A stretch of 64,000 nucleotides of DNA from Bacteroidales bacterium (lineage in GTDB: Bacteria > Bacteroidota > Bacteroidia > Bacteroidales > P3): the NCBI GenBank assembly GCA_017454015.1, contig JAFTDW010000008.1, positions 27,756 to 91,755 of the forward strand, read 5' to 3'. Numbering within the stretch: the stretch's first letter is position 1; each line of letters opens with the position of its first letter. This document shows, in pieces, positions 8,359 to 16,557 of this stretch. The position numbers were made by a program, and so were the translations under genes. The notes beneath the pieces were generated by a model that saw only the letters and a program-made list of their open reading frames with translations, searched no databases and was not told the DNA's origin.

Positions 8359-8577
8359 TTTTACATCATTATACGCAGGCTGCCGCAAGGGGTTTCAAAG
8401 GTGGTGAAATTATTTTTAAAATACTTGATTATCAATTAATTTCACAAGCAAAACAAAATCAATTAAAGGCATGGGATTTTTTGGAAGTGCGTCCCACCTG
8501 TTGATAAATAACAGCAACAACGGCGACGATTGTTGACAAGTGGTTTTGTTGTTAATAAAATGAAAATTGAAAATAAA
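8359..8577. other. AT-rich intergenic stretch between divergent mraZ and rpmH
   Basis: No open frame of coding character. It contains ATGGGATTTT at 8471-8480, TGTTGATAA at 8499-8507 (another copy lies at 8334-8342) and TTGTTGACAAGTGG near 8531-8544, which partly mirrors CCACCTGTTGA near 8495. No exact DnaA box TTATCCACA is present. Nothing further can be supported. Confidence 0.5.
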
Positions 8578-8609
8578 TTTGGTTGTTCAAAAAAATGTTC
8601 GTAACTTTG
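8578..8609 (+). promoter_or_regulatory. rpmH promoter
   Basis: TTTG (8578-8581), a 20-nt spacer, then TAACTTTG (8602-8609), a full match to the Bacteroidota -33/-7 consensus. The -7 box is flanked as CGTAACTTTGC. The predicted transcript starts about 20 nt before the rpmH ATG at 8632. Confidence 0.8.
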
Positions 8610-8631
8610 CACTTCCAAAATTGAGCATAAA

Positions 8632-8778
8632 ATGAAGAGAACATTTCAACCATCACGCAGAAAACGAGTGAATAAGCACGGATTTCGTCAGCGCATGTCG
8701 ACGGCTAACGGCCGCCGGGTTTTGGCATCTCGCCGTCGCAAAGGACGCAAAAAACTCACCGTGTCGGACGAGCGCTAA
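8632..8778 (+). CDS. rpmH: 50S ribosomal protein L34
   Basis: A 48-codon gene. The protein begins [22 protein letters not shown] and continues [26 protein letters not shown]: the canonical L34 core (TFQPS, KHGFR, RM.T..GR.VL..RR.KGR..L), with the short C-terminal SDER tail. It is transcribed from its own strong promoter, divergently from mraZ. rnpA, its usual partner in other phyla, does not follow. A small ATCCTTTTTAAGGAT palindrome lies directly after the stop. Confidence 0.97.
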   Translation: MKRTFQPSRRKRVNKHGFRQRMSTANGRRVLASRRRKGRKKLTVSDER

Positions 8779-9016
8779 TCCTTTTTAAGGATACGCCCAC
8801 CACTATTCACAGTCTTATTTCAAGACCAAAACAAGACGTTTTCCATTACCTGACTATCCGTAAGCTGGCGGACTCTGCCGAAAACTGAGAGCACCCATGA
8901 ATTAAAACATGGCCAGCGAACAAACGGTAAACAGGCGTGGGAGGCGTGTTTTTGTTGTATATATTGATGGGACGTGAAGAAAACCAGTGGCTTTTCGATA
9001 GCGCGTCGGAGAATAT
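8779..9016. other. Intergenic stretch between rpmH and rlmD
   Basis: Apart from the 15-nt palindrome after rpmH, the only structure I see is GTTTTC at about 8838 paired with GAAAAC at about 8879, around a GGCGGACTCTGCC element. This may be a structured leader of rlmD, but nothing else supports it. No clear promoter was found. Confidence 0.3.
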
Positions 9017-10483
9017 ATGAAAAAACGGCAAGAGATTATACTTCGTGATGTGACGATCACCGGGGCCGGTTCGGAAGGCAACGCGGTGGCACGCATTGAC
9101 GGCATGGTGGTGTTTGTCCCCTACGCCGCCCCTGGCGACGTGGTGGACCTGCGCATAGTGCGCAAGAAGAAGAGCTTCGCCGAGGGGCGTATCATTGAAC
9201 TGAAGCAGGCCTCACCCCTGCGCGTGGAACCGCCCTGCCCGCATTTCGGAATCTGCGGGGGCTGCCGCTGGCAGCACCTGGACTACAAGGCGCAACTCGA
9301 CGCAAAACAGCAGCAGGTTGTGGACAACCTGCAACGCATAGGACACCTCGACACGAAACTGCTGCGCCCCATCTGCGGCTCCGACAAGATTTACCGCTAC
9401 CGCAACAAGCTGGAATTCACCTTCTCGACCCGCCGATGGCGTTCCATGGAAGAGTTGCAGGCGCGCGACGAGGAGCAGCCATTACAAGGCAGGGAGGGCA
9501 GCCGGGGCGACGAGTGCCCTTGTCTGGGTTTCCATGCCCCTCAGGTGTTCGACAAGGTGATACCAATAGAGCAGTGCCTGCTGCAAGAGGAGCCGAGCAA
9601 TGCCATACGCAACTTCGTAAGGGATTATGCGCTGCAACACCAGCTGCCTTTCTACGACCTGCGCAACCACACAGGACTGCTGCGCAACATAGTGATACGC
9701 AGCACCTCAACAGGGCAGTGGATGGTGATACTGATCGTTGCCGAAGAGCGCGACGACCTGGTGTTTCCTCTGCTCGATGCCATAGCGGCAAATTTCAAGC
9801 AGATAACCTCGCTGCAATATATAGTGAACAGCAAGCTCAACGACTCTTACGCTGACCTGCCGGTGACGACCTACCGCGGCGCTGACCATATAGAAGAGTG
9901 CATGCATAAGGACGACGGCACGCCGGACCTTCACTTTAACCTTGCTGCCAAGTCGTTTTACCAGACGAATCCGGAGCAGGCCCAGCGGCTCTACAGCTAT
10001 GTGCAAGAGTTTGCCACCGACGTGGAGGCACCGCAGCAGAAGACACTCTACGACCTCTACACAGGGACGGGCACGATAGCGCTCTTCCTGGCACGGGGTT
10101 TCAAGAAGGTGGTTGGCATAGAGTACGTGGAGCAGGCTGTGGCCGACGCACGCATCAACGCCATGCAGAACGGCATTGACAATGCCACTTTTTACGCTGG
10201 CGACATGGCCAAGGTGCTGACGGAAGAGTTTATAGCTGCCAACGGACGACCCGACATAGTGGTTACAGACCCACCGCGGGCGGGTATGCACGAGCGTGTG
10301 GTGGAGCAGCTGCTTGCCACACGGCCTATGAAGATAGTGTACGTGAGCTGCAACTCGGCAACACAGGCACGCGACATAGCTCTGCTGTCCACCGCCTACA
10401 CGGTGGGGCGGATACAGCCTGTGGACATGTTCCCCCACACCCACCATGTGGAGAACATAGTAGAGCTGTGGCTGAGGGATTAA
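9017..10483 (+). CDS. rlmD: 23S rRNA (uracil-1939-C5)-methyltransferase RlmD/RumA
   Basis: SAM-dependent m5U methyltransferase of 488 residues. It has an N-terminal TRAM-type OB fold (about 5-65), then the iron-sulfur cysteines CPHFGICGGC (C74, C80, C83, with a further Cys in EQCLLQEE), and a Rossmann domain with DLYTGTGTIALFLA and TDPPRAGMHERVV. The catalytic cysteine is C445 in YVSCNSATQARD. C74/C80/C83 spacing fits the 4Fe-4S-containing RumA group rather than TrmA. Bacteroidota carry several paralogues, so the exact target uridine is inferred. Its TAA overlaps the TAA of convergent fabD. Confidence 0.9.
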   Translation: MKKRQEIILRDVTITGAGSEGNAVARIDGMVVFVPYAAPGDVVDLRIVRKKKSFAEGRIIELKQASPLRVEPPCPHFGICGGCRWQHLDYKAQLDAKQQQVVDNLQRIGHLDTKLLRPICGSDKIYRYRNKLEFTFSTRRWRSMEELQARDEEQPLQGREGSRGDECPCLGFHAPQVFDKVIPIEQCLLQEEPSNAIRNFVRDYALQHQLPFYDLRNHTGLLRNIVIRSTSTGQWMVILIVAEERDDLVFPLLDAIAANFKQITSLQYIVNSKLNDSYADLPVTTYRGADHIEECMHKDDGTPDLHFNLAAKSFYQTNPEQAQRLYSYVQEFATDVEAPQQKTLYDLYTGTGTIALFLARGFKKVVGIEYVEQAVADARINAMQNGIDNATFYAGDMAKVLTEEFIAANGRPDIVVTDPPRAGMHERVVEQLLATRPMKIVYVSCNSATQARDIALLSTAYTVGRIQPVDMFPHTHHVENIVELWLRD

Positions 10484-11367
10484 TGGGCGTTGGCGCCTGG
10501 GAGTATTTTTTTCACGAGACCTTGGAGCACTGTGCCGGGACCGAGTTCTATGAACTCATCGGCTCCGTCGGCTGCCATGTTCTGGACTGTGGCGGTCCAG
10601 CGCACCGGAGATGTTAGCTGCTGCACGAGATTACGCTTGATGCGGTCGGGGTCGTCGGTGGGCATGGCGTCGACATTCTGGTAGCAGGGGCATAGGGGCT
10701 TGTTGAAGGGTGTTGCCTCGATGGCTGCGGATAGCTCCAGACGTGCCGGTTCCATGAGAGGGCTGTGGAAGGCGCCGCCCACGGCGAGCGGCAGGACCCT
10801 GCCACCTCTGGCCTTGAGCTGGGCACAGGCTTCGGCAACGCCCTCGACGGTGCCGCTTATGACGACCTGTCCGGGGCTGTTGTAGTTGGCGGCCACCACA
10901 GTCATGAGCTTGTCGCCTTGCATGGCCGACACGGAGGCGCAGACTTCCTCGACGACGGCATCGTCGAGCTTGAGGACGGCGGCCATGGTGGAGGGATGGG
11001 CTTCGCAGCAACGCTGCATGGCGTTGGCGCGTGCAATGACAAGGCGGAGGCCATCGGCGAACGACATGGCGCCGGCGGCGGTGAGCGCGGAGAACTCGCC
11101 GAGGGAGTGTCCGCCCACCATGTCGGGACGGAAGGCATCGGCGAGGCTCTTGGCCATAGCTACGGAATGGATGAAGACGGCGGGCTGTGTGACGCGCGTC
11201 TGACGGAGGTCGTCGGCGGTGCCGTCAAACATAAGGTCGCTGATACGGAAGCCGATGATATCGTTGGCCTGCTCAAAAAGGTCGCGGCAGGCGGAGGATT
11301 GTGAGTAGAGTTCTTTGCCCATGCCCACAAACTGGGCACCTTGGCCTGGGAAGATGTATGATTTCAT
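10480..11367 (-). CDS. fabD: Malonyl-CoA:ACP transacylase FabD
   Basis: Loads malonyl groups onto acyl carrier protein for fatty acid synthesis. The 295 residues start at ATG 11367 with KSYIFPGQGAQFVGMG. They contain the nucleophile elbow GGHSLGEFSAL (S88) and the catalytic-histidine region AVGGAFHSPLM, and end with ELGPGTVLQGLVKKI. The frame stays open far upstream of this ATG, but that part is antisense-frame noise over the flippase gene; the conserved FPGQG fixes the start. It converges on rlmD with overlapping stop codons, and 53 nt separate it from the flippase gene. Confidence 0.96.
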   Translation of the reverse strand: MKSYIFPGQGAQFVGMGKELYSQSSACRDLFEQANDIIGFRISDLMFDGTADDLRQTRVTQPAVFIHSVAMAKSLADAFRPDMVGGHSLGEFSALTAAGAMSFADGLRLVIARANAMQRCCEAHPSTMAAVLKLDDAVVEEVCASVSAMQGDKLMTVVAANYNSPGQVVISGTVEGVAEACAQLKARGGRVLPLAVGGAFHSPLMEPARLELSAAIEATPFNKPLCPCYQNVDAMPTDDPDRIKRNLVQQLTSPVRWTATVQNMAADGADEFIELGPGTVLQGLVKKILPGANAH

Positions 11368-11420
11368 TGAATAGGTTTTAACCGATTTGTATATTGCAAA
11401 TAAACGCAGGAAGTGTGTGT

Positions 11421-12710
11421 TTATTTTATGCGGAGAAGTTTTAACAGTTCGCGAGGTGAGGGCGGGAGCAGTGTAGATAGGGGGAGGCGGAGGAGGCGGA
11501 AAGCCAGGATTATCTGGGCGAGAGCCATGAAGAGCTGAGCCGACAGCGACGCCCATGCGGAGCCCACGGCTCCGAGGCGGGGTATGAGTACGAGGTTGAC
11601 GGCCACGTTGAGTAGCAGGGCGGTGACGGCAAAGAGATTGAGTTGCCGGAGCTTGCCTGCGGCGGTGAGCAGGGTGCCGAAGATGTAGGTGACGCAGATG
11701 GGTACGAAGCCGCAGATGATGACCCGGAACACAGGCACATAGAGCGGTGCATTGCCGTGGTAGAGCAGCGTCATTATAGGAGTAGCCCAGATGTTGCACA
11801 CCACGGCGGCGGAGAGAGAGAGTAGCAGCATGGGGAAGAAGACGAGACGGGTGGTGGAGGCTGTCTGCCGCACGTCGGTCTTGCAGAGGCGCGCATATAC
11901 AGGCAGCAGCGGGACGGAGACGAGGTAGGCGACCATGGAGAAGGCGTCGAGCAGGCGGAAAGCACCTGCGTAGACTCCTGCGGAGGAGTCGCCGGAGAGC
12001 ATGCGCAACAGTATGGGGTCGATACGGTTGTAGGACGCCATGAGGAGCACGAGGAGGGCGAAGGGGGCGCTCTGCCGCAGTATGACAAGGGAGAAAGGGA
12101 GGTTCCAAGTGAGGCGGCGCAGGCCTGACTTGGCGGCTATAACGAGCAGGGCGGTGACGGCGGTGAGTGCATACGACAGCACCTGGGCGTAGACAAACCA
12201 GTAGATGTTGAACCGGCTGCGCAGGGGTGTCCAGAGCATGAGCCCGCAGAGGAGTATCATGAGCAGGCGGTCCATGACAGAGATGAAGCTGTCCCACTTG
12301 AAGAGCAGCAATCCCTCGAAGTTGCTGCGGAGGTAGAGGATGAGCGAGTTGAGAAACTGGGCGACACAGAGGGGCATGAGGAGGCTGAACTCCCTGCTGC
12401 CATAACCCAGCAGCAGAGCTGCGGCAAGGGCGAAGAGGGCGTATAGACCGAAGAGCAGCAGCTTGAGAGTGAGTATGCCGCCCATGTGCTTTGCTATGAG
12501 CTGAGGGTGGCGCGCTATGTTGCGTGTGTTGAAGTTGGTGACGCCAAGGTCGAGGAGTATGTTGAGGATGTAGGCGAGGTTAAAGACGGTGAAGTAGAGG
12601 CCGTAAGCCTCGTTGCCGACAGCGTTCTGTGCCCCCACCTCAATGCCAAGGAACCACAGCGGCTTGACTATGATGTTGAGCAGAAGGACCCAGAAGAGGC
12701 CAGAGATCAA
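11421..12710 (-). CDS. Polysaccharide flippase (Wzx/MATE-like MOP superfamily)
   Basis: A 429-residue integral membrane protein with about 12 hydrophobic helices. The N-terminal pattern ILISGLFWVLLLNIIVKPLW, the motif NEAYGLYFTVFNLAYIL and DLGVTNFNTRNIA are typical of lipid-linked oligosaccharide flippases. The MOP halves recur, with ASYNRIDPILLRML in the second half. The substrate is unknown; no glycosyltransferase genes are adjacent. The start is TTG at 12710, the only usable start after an in-frame TAA inside the AACC spacer upstream. Membership of the superfamily is secure; substrate and naming are not. Confidence 0.85.
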   Translation of the reverse strand: MISGLFWVLLLNIIVKPLWFLGIEVGAQNAVGNEAYGLYFTVFNLAYILNILLDLGVTNFNTRNIARHPQLIAKHMGGILTLKLLLFGLYALFALAAALLLGYGSREFSLLMPLCVAQFLNSLILYLRSNFEGLLLFKWDSFISVMDRLLMILLCGLMLWTPLRSRFNIYWFVYAQVLSYALTAVTALLVIAAKSGLRRLTWNLPFSLVILRQSAPFALLVLLMASYNRIDPILLRMLSGDSSAGVYAGAFRLLDAFSMVAYLVSVPLLPVYARLCKTDVRQTASTTRLVFFPMLLLSLSAAVVCNIWATPIMTLLYHGNAPLYVPVFRVIICGFVPICVTYIFGTLLTAAGKLRQLNLFAVTALLLNVAVNLVLIPRLGAVGSAWASLSAQLFMALAQIILAFRLLRLPLSTLLPPSPRELLKLLRIK

Positions 12711-12726
12711 TATGTTGTTGAGTGGC

Positions 12727-12776
12727 TTGATAGAGGTAGGGGGGAAAGGTTATAAGGTTTTAGAGGTTGAATGTTT
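12727..12776 (-). repeat. AACC-type low-complexity spacer before the flippase gene
   Basis: The coding strand reads TTCAACCTCTAAAACC, TTATAACCTTTCCCCCC between the upstream barrel gene (ends 12800) and the flippase TTG start. It has the same unit type and orientation as the spacers at 4393, 6841 and 18057. Confidence 0.6.
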
Positions 12777-12799
12777 CTGCGAGGATTTGAAGGGGGCGG

Positions 12800-13606
12800 T
12801 TACCAGGTGTATCCTATTGACAGGAGGGTGGTGAATGTGGGTTGATGGCGTATCTTGCAGGTGGCGTTCGCCTCCGATATGTTCAGACTCACAATGCCAT
12901 TGTAACCGTCGGGTATTTTTGCGCCGTCGTCTTCCTTGAACAGGCTGTAGATGCTTGCGAATATATACTGAGCCTTAAACCCCACATACCACTCATCGGT
13001 GAACCAGTATTTCATACCGATGTTGACATCGAGCTGCGCATTGGAGGAATTCAATATCATATCTTCCAGAAGGTTTAGCTTTACGGGGATTTTTTCGCCG
13101 TCCTTGTCCAAACTGGCTAAGAAGAACGGAGTTATTGTGAGACCAACGCCAGGGCTCACCGAGAACTGGTCGTTGATGTTGTATGTTAAGAAGCAGCAGA
13201 AGCTTAGGTTAAGACGTTGGGTTACAAAGCTGAAGTCGTGGCTCTCAAGCTTGTTGTTGCGCAGTATGGAGACAGTGCCGCTATAGGGGTTTATGGAATA
13301 GAAGGCCGAGTAGTAGTTGCCCCATTCAAGGAGGGTGTTGTGCTTTGTCTCAAATCCATAGTACAACCCGATATGGAAGCCGCTGTTGTTGGTCAGCATT
13401 CCGTCGGTCTTGTAGTCATAATATTTGTAGTTTATTTTCTCCGAAGCCGTAAACACGAGGTGCTGGGCGGAGAACGACGGGCCAAGGCTGAGGCCGAACT
13501 GCCGTTCGCCGTACCCAGGCCGGTAGACATAGTATTGGGTAAAATGCTGAGCGCCCGCGGTGACACAGAGTGCCAGAAACGACAGGATGAAACAGCAATT
13601 TTTCAT
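12800..13606 (-). CDS. Outer-membrane beta-barrel protein of unknown function
   Basis: The 268 residues begin with a signal peptide (MKNCCFILSFLALCVTAGAQ). The rest alternates short polar turns with amphipathic aromatic strands (FGLSLGPSFS, GFHIGLYYGF, LLEWGNYYSAFY, LNLSFCCFLTYNI, QLDVNIGMKYWF, WYVGFKAQYIFA) and ends in LLSIGYTW. That is the pattern of a small porin-fold barrel with an aromatic C-terminal residue. I do not recognise a named family. It follows the M48-barrel gene on the same strand. Confidence 0.7.
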   Translation of the reverse strand: MKNCCFILSFLALCVTAGAQHFTQYYVYRPGYGERQFGLSLGPSFSAQHLVFTASEKINYKYYDYKTDGMLTNNSGFHIGLYYGFETKHNTLLEWGNYYSAFYSINPYSGTVSILRNNKLESHDFSFVTQRLNLSFCCFLTYNINDQFSVSPGVGLTITPFFLASLDKDGEKIPVKLNLLEDMILNSSNAQLDVNIGMKYWFTDEWYVGFKAQYIFASIYSLFKEDDGAKIPDGYNGIVSLNISEANATCKIRHQPTFTTLLSIGYTW

Positions 13607-13663
13607 GATTCATTTGGTTTGGGTTATAATTTGTTTTTTATTGTTTTCGCATATTTTATAGTT

Positions 13664-13680
13664 TTGCCCTTTTAGGGCAA
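13664..13680. repeat. TTGCCCT/AGGGCAA palindrome downstream of the M48 gene
   Basis: A perfect inverted repeat of 7-nt arms with a 3-nt centre. It matches the half-palindromes (GCCCTTxxAGGGC) that recur at 27361-27450, so it is probably a solitary copy of the same dispersed element. Confidence 0.55.
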
Positions 13681-13695
13681 TTTTTATAAGTCACA

Positions 13696-16452
13696 TTAGA
13701 ATGGTATTATTCCTATGCCGAGTTTCAGGGTGATGAGGTTGGAGAGTATGGCGTCGCCGTAGTGGTGGTAGGGGCGGGTCTCGTCGTCAAAGCCGAAGAA
13801 GTCGTTTTTAAAGCCATAGGTGTAGCCGTAGTCTATCTGATAGTTGAGCAGCAGACGCCTGAGCAGGATGTAGTTGCGGCCTATGCCGAGGTGTATGCCG
13901 AAGGTGTTGGTGACTATAGGCTTGCCGGGGAGTGCGCAACGCACCATGTGCGCGCCTATGTCGAAATAGGGGCCGTAGGGTGCGAAGTCGCTGTTGTGGT
14001 AGTTGCGGAGCTCGAGGGCGAGGGTGAGCATGTTGCGCGAGCTTGGGACGACGGAGTCTATATATTGCGTGGAGTAGTATGTGTGGCCGTTTTGCTCGAC
14101 CTCGAAGTTGTAGTACCCGCTATAGTCCTGCATTATGTCGGGGTTGGCCTTTTGGTAGCGGGCCGACACTGCCAGCGAGAGTTTGCGCGAGAGTGCAAAC
14201 TCGGCCGAGGCCCATGGGGTTAGGGCCAGGTACTGGTTGTAGCTGAAGTTCTGCCTGCCAGCGATGCCGAGGTTGGCGCCGCCAGCGAGTGCCATACGGT
14301 GCCCTGCGTGCCCCACTGGCTGGCGGCTGGAGGTGCGTGTGGCACGGAGGTAGGTGTCGTAAAGCATGGCGTCGACAAGGGCGTTGTGGTCGGCAACTCT
14401 GTAGTCGTATGCCTGACGGGATATTACCTTGCCCTCGTGGGCGTCGACGACGATGGAGACCATGGCGGTGCGCTCTTGTCCTGTGAGGGCCGATGCCACA
14501 ACCACGGGGAGCAGGGGCACGGCAATGGCGTAGGCCATGGGGACCATGCCGTGCTGGCCGTTGCAGTTGAGCACGGCAGTCATGTTGAGGGTGCGGGCGT
14601 CATAATGTTCCAGCAGGCGATCCATGTCGGGCTGCATGAGACGCTGCAGCTCGAAACTGCCCCGGGTGAGCCAGAATTCGTTCATCCACTCGCAGAGAGT
14701 GAGGAAGTCGTTATACTGCCTGTCGTCCGTCATGGAGTGCATCGCCTGGTCGGAGAAGTCGACGGTGCGCACGCCGAGCCTCTTGGCGGTGCCTGCGATG
14801 CGGCTCACGAGGTCGTCCTCGCGTGCGTTGCTTTTGGTGGCGTTAAGCTCCTCTTTGGCGTTCTCGACCCAGTAGCTGGGGTTGAAGACCAGCATGGCGT
14901 CGTCCTGCGACGGTTGCGGCTTGTAGTCGTCGTAGGTTGTGCCGTCGAGGTGTGCTTTGAGGGTTGTGGCGAGGCTGCTGTCGGCCATCATAAGGTCGGT
15001 GAGGGCGTAGGCTGTGGGGTTCTGCCTTGTCTGGTTTTGGCGTTTCTGCTTTATGCGCTCGTACTTGGTGACTGGCTGCGAGGTTTCGGGGGCAGGCTGC
15101 AGGGTGTCGGGAGCGGGCTGCGGGGTACCCATAGCGACCGGTGGGGTGTTTATGTAGTCGGGCGCAGACTTCTTGCATTTTGTGCGCAACAGCTCCATGA
15201 GGTGGTCACACATGGCAGTGTAGCCGCCGTGTTGGTGGCGCAGATGCAGCTCCCAGCACTTGTGTATGGCGGCGAGGGTGGCCTGTTCGGCGTTCATCTG
15301 CCTGAAGGCGTGGTAGACTTGCTGGCTCTCACCCTCTATCTGCTCAGGGTCGGGCAGGGTGACGTCATCGCGTTCGTTGCATTTGAAAACGGCCACACCG
15401 TAGAGGGCCTGCGCAAGGTAGCGGCTGAGGGTGGCGTCGTTGGGCGTGGAGGCGAGGAGCAGCCAGCTGTTGTAGAACGCCTGCGGGAAACGGCCGCAGA
15501 GCAGGTCCTGGCGTATGCACTCCACGCGAGCCAGATGGCGCAGGCGCTCAAACTCCTGTTGCGACACAGTGACGTACTTGCGCCCTCCGCTATGCCCGGC
15601 GAGGATGGCAGCTGCAAGCTGGCGGCGTTTCAAGATGTTGGGGTGCGAGCTGTTTTTGTCGTCGTAGTTGTCGCGGCTGGTAATGTCGGCTACACTGTCG
15701 AGCCAGCAGCCTGTAAGTCTGTAGTATGGGGTATTGAAGAAGGTGGTGTCGAACGGCACATCGTCGAACGGCAGTTCGCTGTACTGCAGCACGTCGAAGA
15801 CTCCTTCGGCGACACCTTTCCAGTAAGGGCTTGAGAGATAGAATAGTGTTATGCCCAGCGAGTCGGCCTCGCTCTCCATAGCATGGCTGCGGTTGTGCCG
15901 CCGCAAGAAGTCGCCGGCATGCTCGGCCTCGTCGTCAAGGTCGCTGCCGCGCTTCTTGCCGCCGACAAGAGTCTCCAGCCCGTGGGCACGGTAGTAGTGT
16001 ATTATCTCGTGGGCGATGATAAAGGCCAGCTGCGCCTCGTTCTCGACTTGTGCCACAAGGCCGGTGGTGACAAATATCATGCCCTGAGGGGTTGTGAAAG
16101 CGTTGACATTGGGACTGGTTACGGTGTAGAACCGCAGCTCGGAGCGCAACTCGGGATAGCCTTGCAGCAGTGTGTCGGCAATGCTGTTCACGAAGTTGGT
16201 TATGGGGTCGCCATAGACTATGTGCCCTCCCGCCAGCATCTTGGCCGTGCGGTATGAGGCCCGCATGATGGCCTCCTTGTCGCGCACGCGCCCACCGGCA
16301 TACTGCTCGGCACGCTCCATGTCGGCGTCGTAAAGCTGCTGTACGCTCATCTTGAGGTCGGGAGGTATGGGGCCGACGCTGCGCAGCGGCTGCGCCCATA
16401 CTGCACAGGCAAACGCAAGAAGGCATAAACAAAATGGCAACGATTTTCTCAT
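13696..16452 (-). CDS. Secreted M48 zinc metallopeptidase fused to a C-terminal outer-membrane-type barrel
   Basis: The product is 918 residues from ATG 16452; an in-frame TTG lies three codons earlier. A signal peptide (RKSLPFCLCLLAFACAVWAQ) is followed by an M48 domain: NAFTTPQGMIFVTTGLV, the zinc motif HEIIH (residues 148-152) and the downstream ExxxD in MESEADSLG (Glu 193). The middle 400 residues include Pro/Gln-rich linkers (PQPAPDTLQPAPETSQP). From about residue 719 the sequence changes to amphipathic aromatic strands (LALTPWASAEFAL, LSLAVSARYQ, MLTLALELRNYH, FGIHLGIGRNYILL) and ends LKLGIGIIPF with a C-terminal Phe, as in outer-membrane barrels. M48 relatives such as BepA act in envelope quality control. 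Membrane tethering here is inference. Confidence 0.85.
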   Translation of the reverse strand: MRKSLPFCLCLLAFACAVWAQPLRSVGPIPPDLKMSVQQLYDADMERAEQYAGGRVRDKEAIMRASYRTAKMLAGGHIVYGDPITNFVNSIADTLLQGYPELRSELRFYTVTSPNVNAFTTPQGMIFVTTGLVAQVENEAQLAFIIAHEIIHYYRAHGLETLVGGKKRGSDLDDEAEHAGDFLRRHNRSHAMESEADSLGITLFYLSSPYWKGVAEGVFDVLQYSELPFDDVPFDTTFFNTPYYRLTGCWLDSVADITSRDNYDDKNSSHPNILKRRQLAAAILAGHSGGRKYVTVSQQEFERLRHLARVECIRQDLLCGRFPQAFYNSWLLLASTPNDATLSRYLAQALYGVAVFKCNERDDVTLPDPEQIEGESQQVYHAFRQMNAEQATLAAIHKCWELHLRHQHGGYTAMCDHLMELLRTKCKKSAPDYINTPPVAMGTPQPAPDTLQPAPETSQPVTKYERIKQKRQNQTRQNPTAYALTDLMMADSSLATTLKAHLDGTTYDDYKPQPSQDDAMLVFNPSYWVENAKEELNATKSNAREDDLVSRIAGTAKRLGVRTVDFSDQAMHSMTDDRQYNDFLTLCEWMNEFWLTRGSFELQRLMQPDMDRLLEHYDARTLNMTAVLNCNGQHGMVPMAYAIAVPLLPVVVASALTGQERTAMVSIVVDAHEGKVISRQAYDYRVADHNALVDAMLYDTYLRATRTSSRQPVGHAGHRMALAGGANLGIAGRQNFSYNQYLALTPWASAEFALSRKLSLAVSARYQKANPDIMQDYSGYYNFEVEQNGHTYYSTQYIDSVVPSSRNMLTLALELRNYHNSDFAPYGPYFDIGAHMVRCALPGKPIVTNTFGIHLGIGRNYILLRRLLLNYQIDYGYTYGFKNDFFGFDDETRPYHHYGDAILSNLITLKLGIGIIPF

Positions 16453-16557
16453 GATAATCAAAATACTATTGGGCTCCTACAATAATTAAATCTTAGCGTT
16501 AATTGCCATTAATTATCTGTCTTTTGATTAAAAACATTAACGGATGATTAACGGGAA

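Noticed and set aside
8262-8631. Possible chromosomal origin beside rpmH (AT-rich, TGTTGATAA words)
   Set aside because: No exact DnaA boxes, no dnaA or rnpA neighbour, and the words (TTATCAACA) differ from the box at a key position; the region is explained by two divergent promoters and MraZ boxes.
11368-12297. A long open frame extends fabD upstream to 605 codons
   Set aside because: The extension is Arg/His/Pro-rich, lies inside the flippase gene in another frame, and the FabD motif FPGQG right after ATG 11367 fixes the real start.
14299-15834. 511-codon plus-strand open frame
   Set aside because: Antisense shadow of the M48-barrel gene; no recognisable motif.
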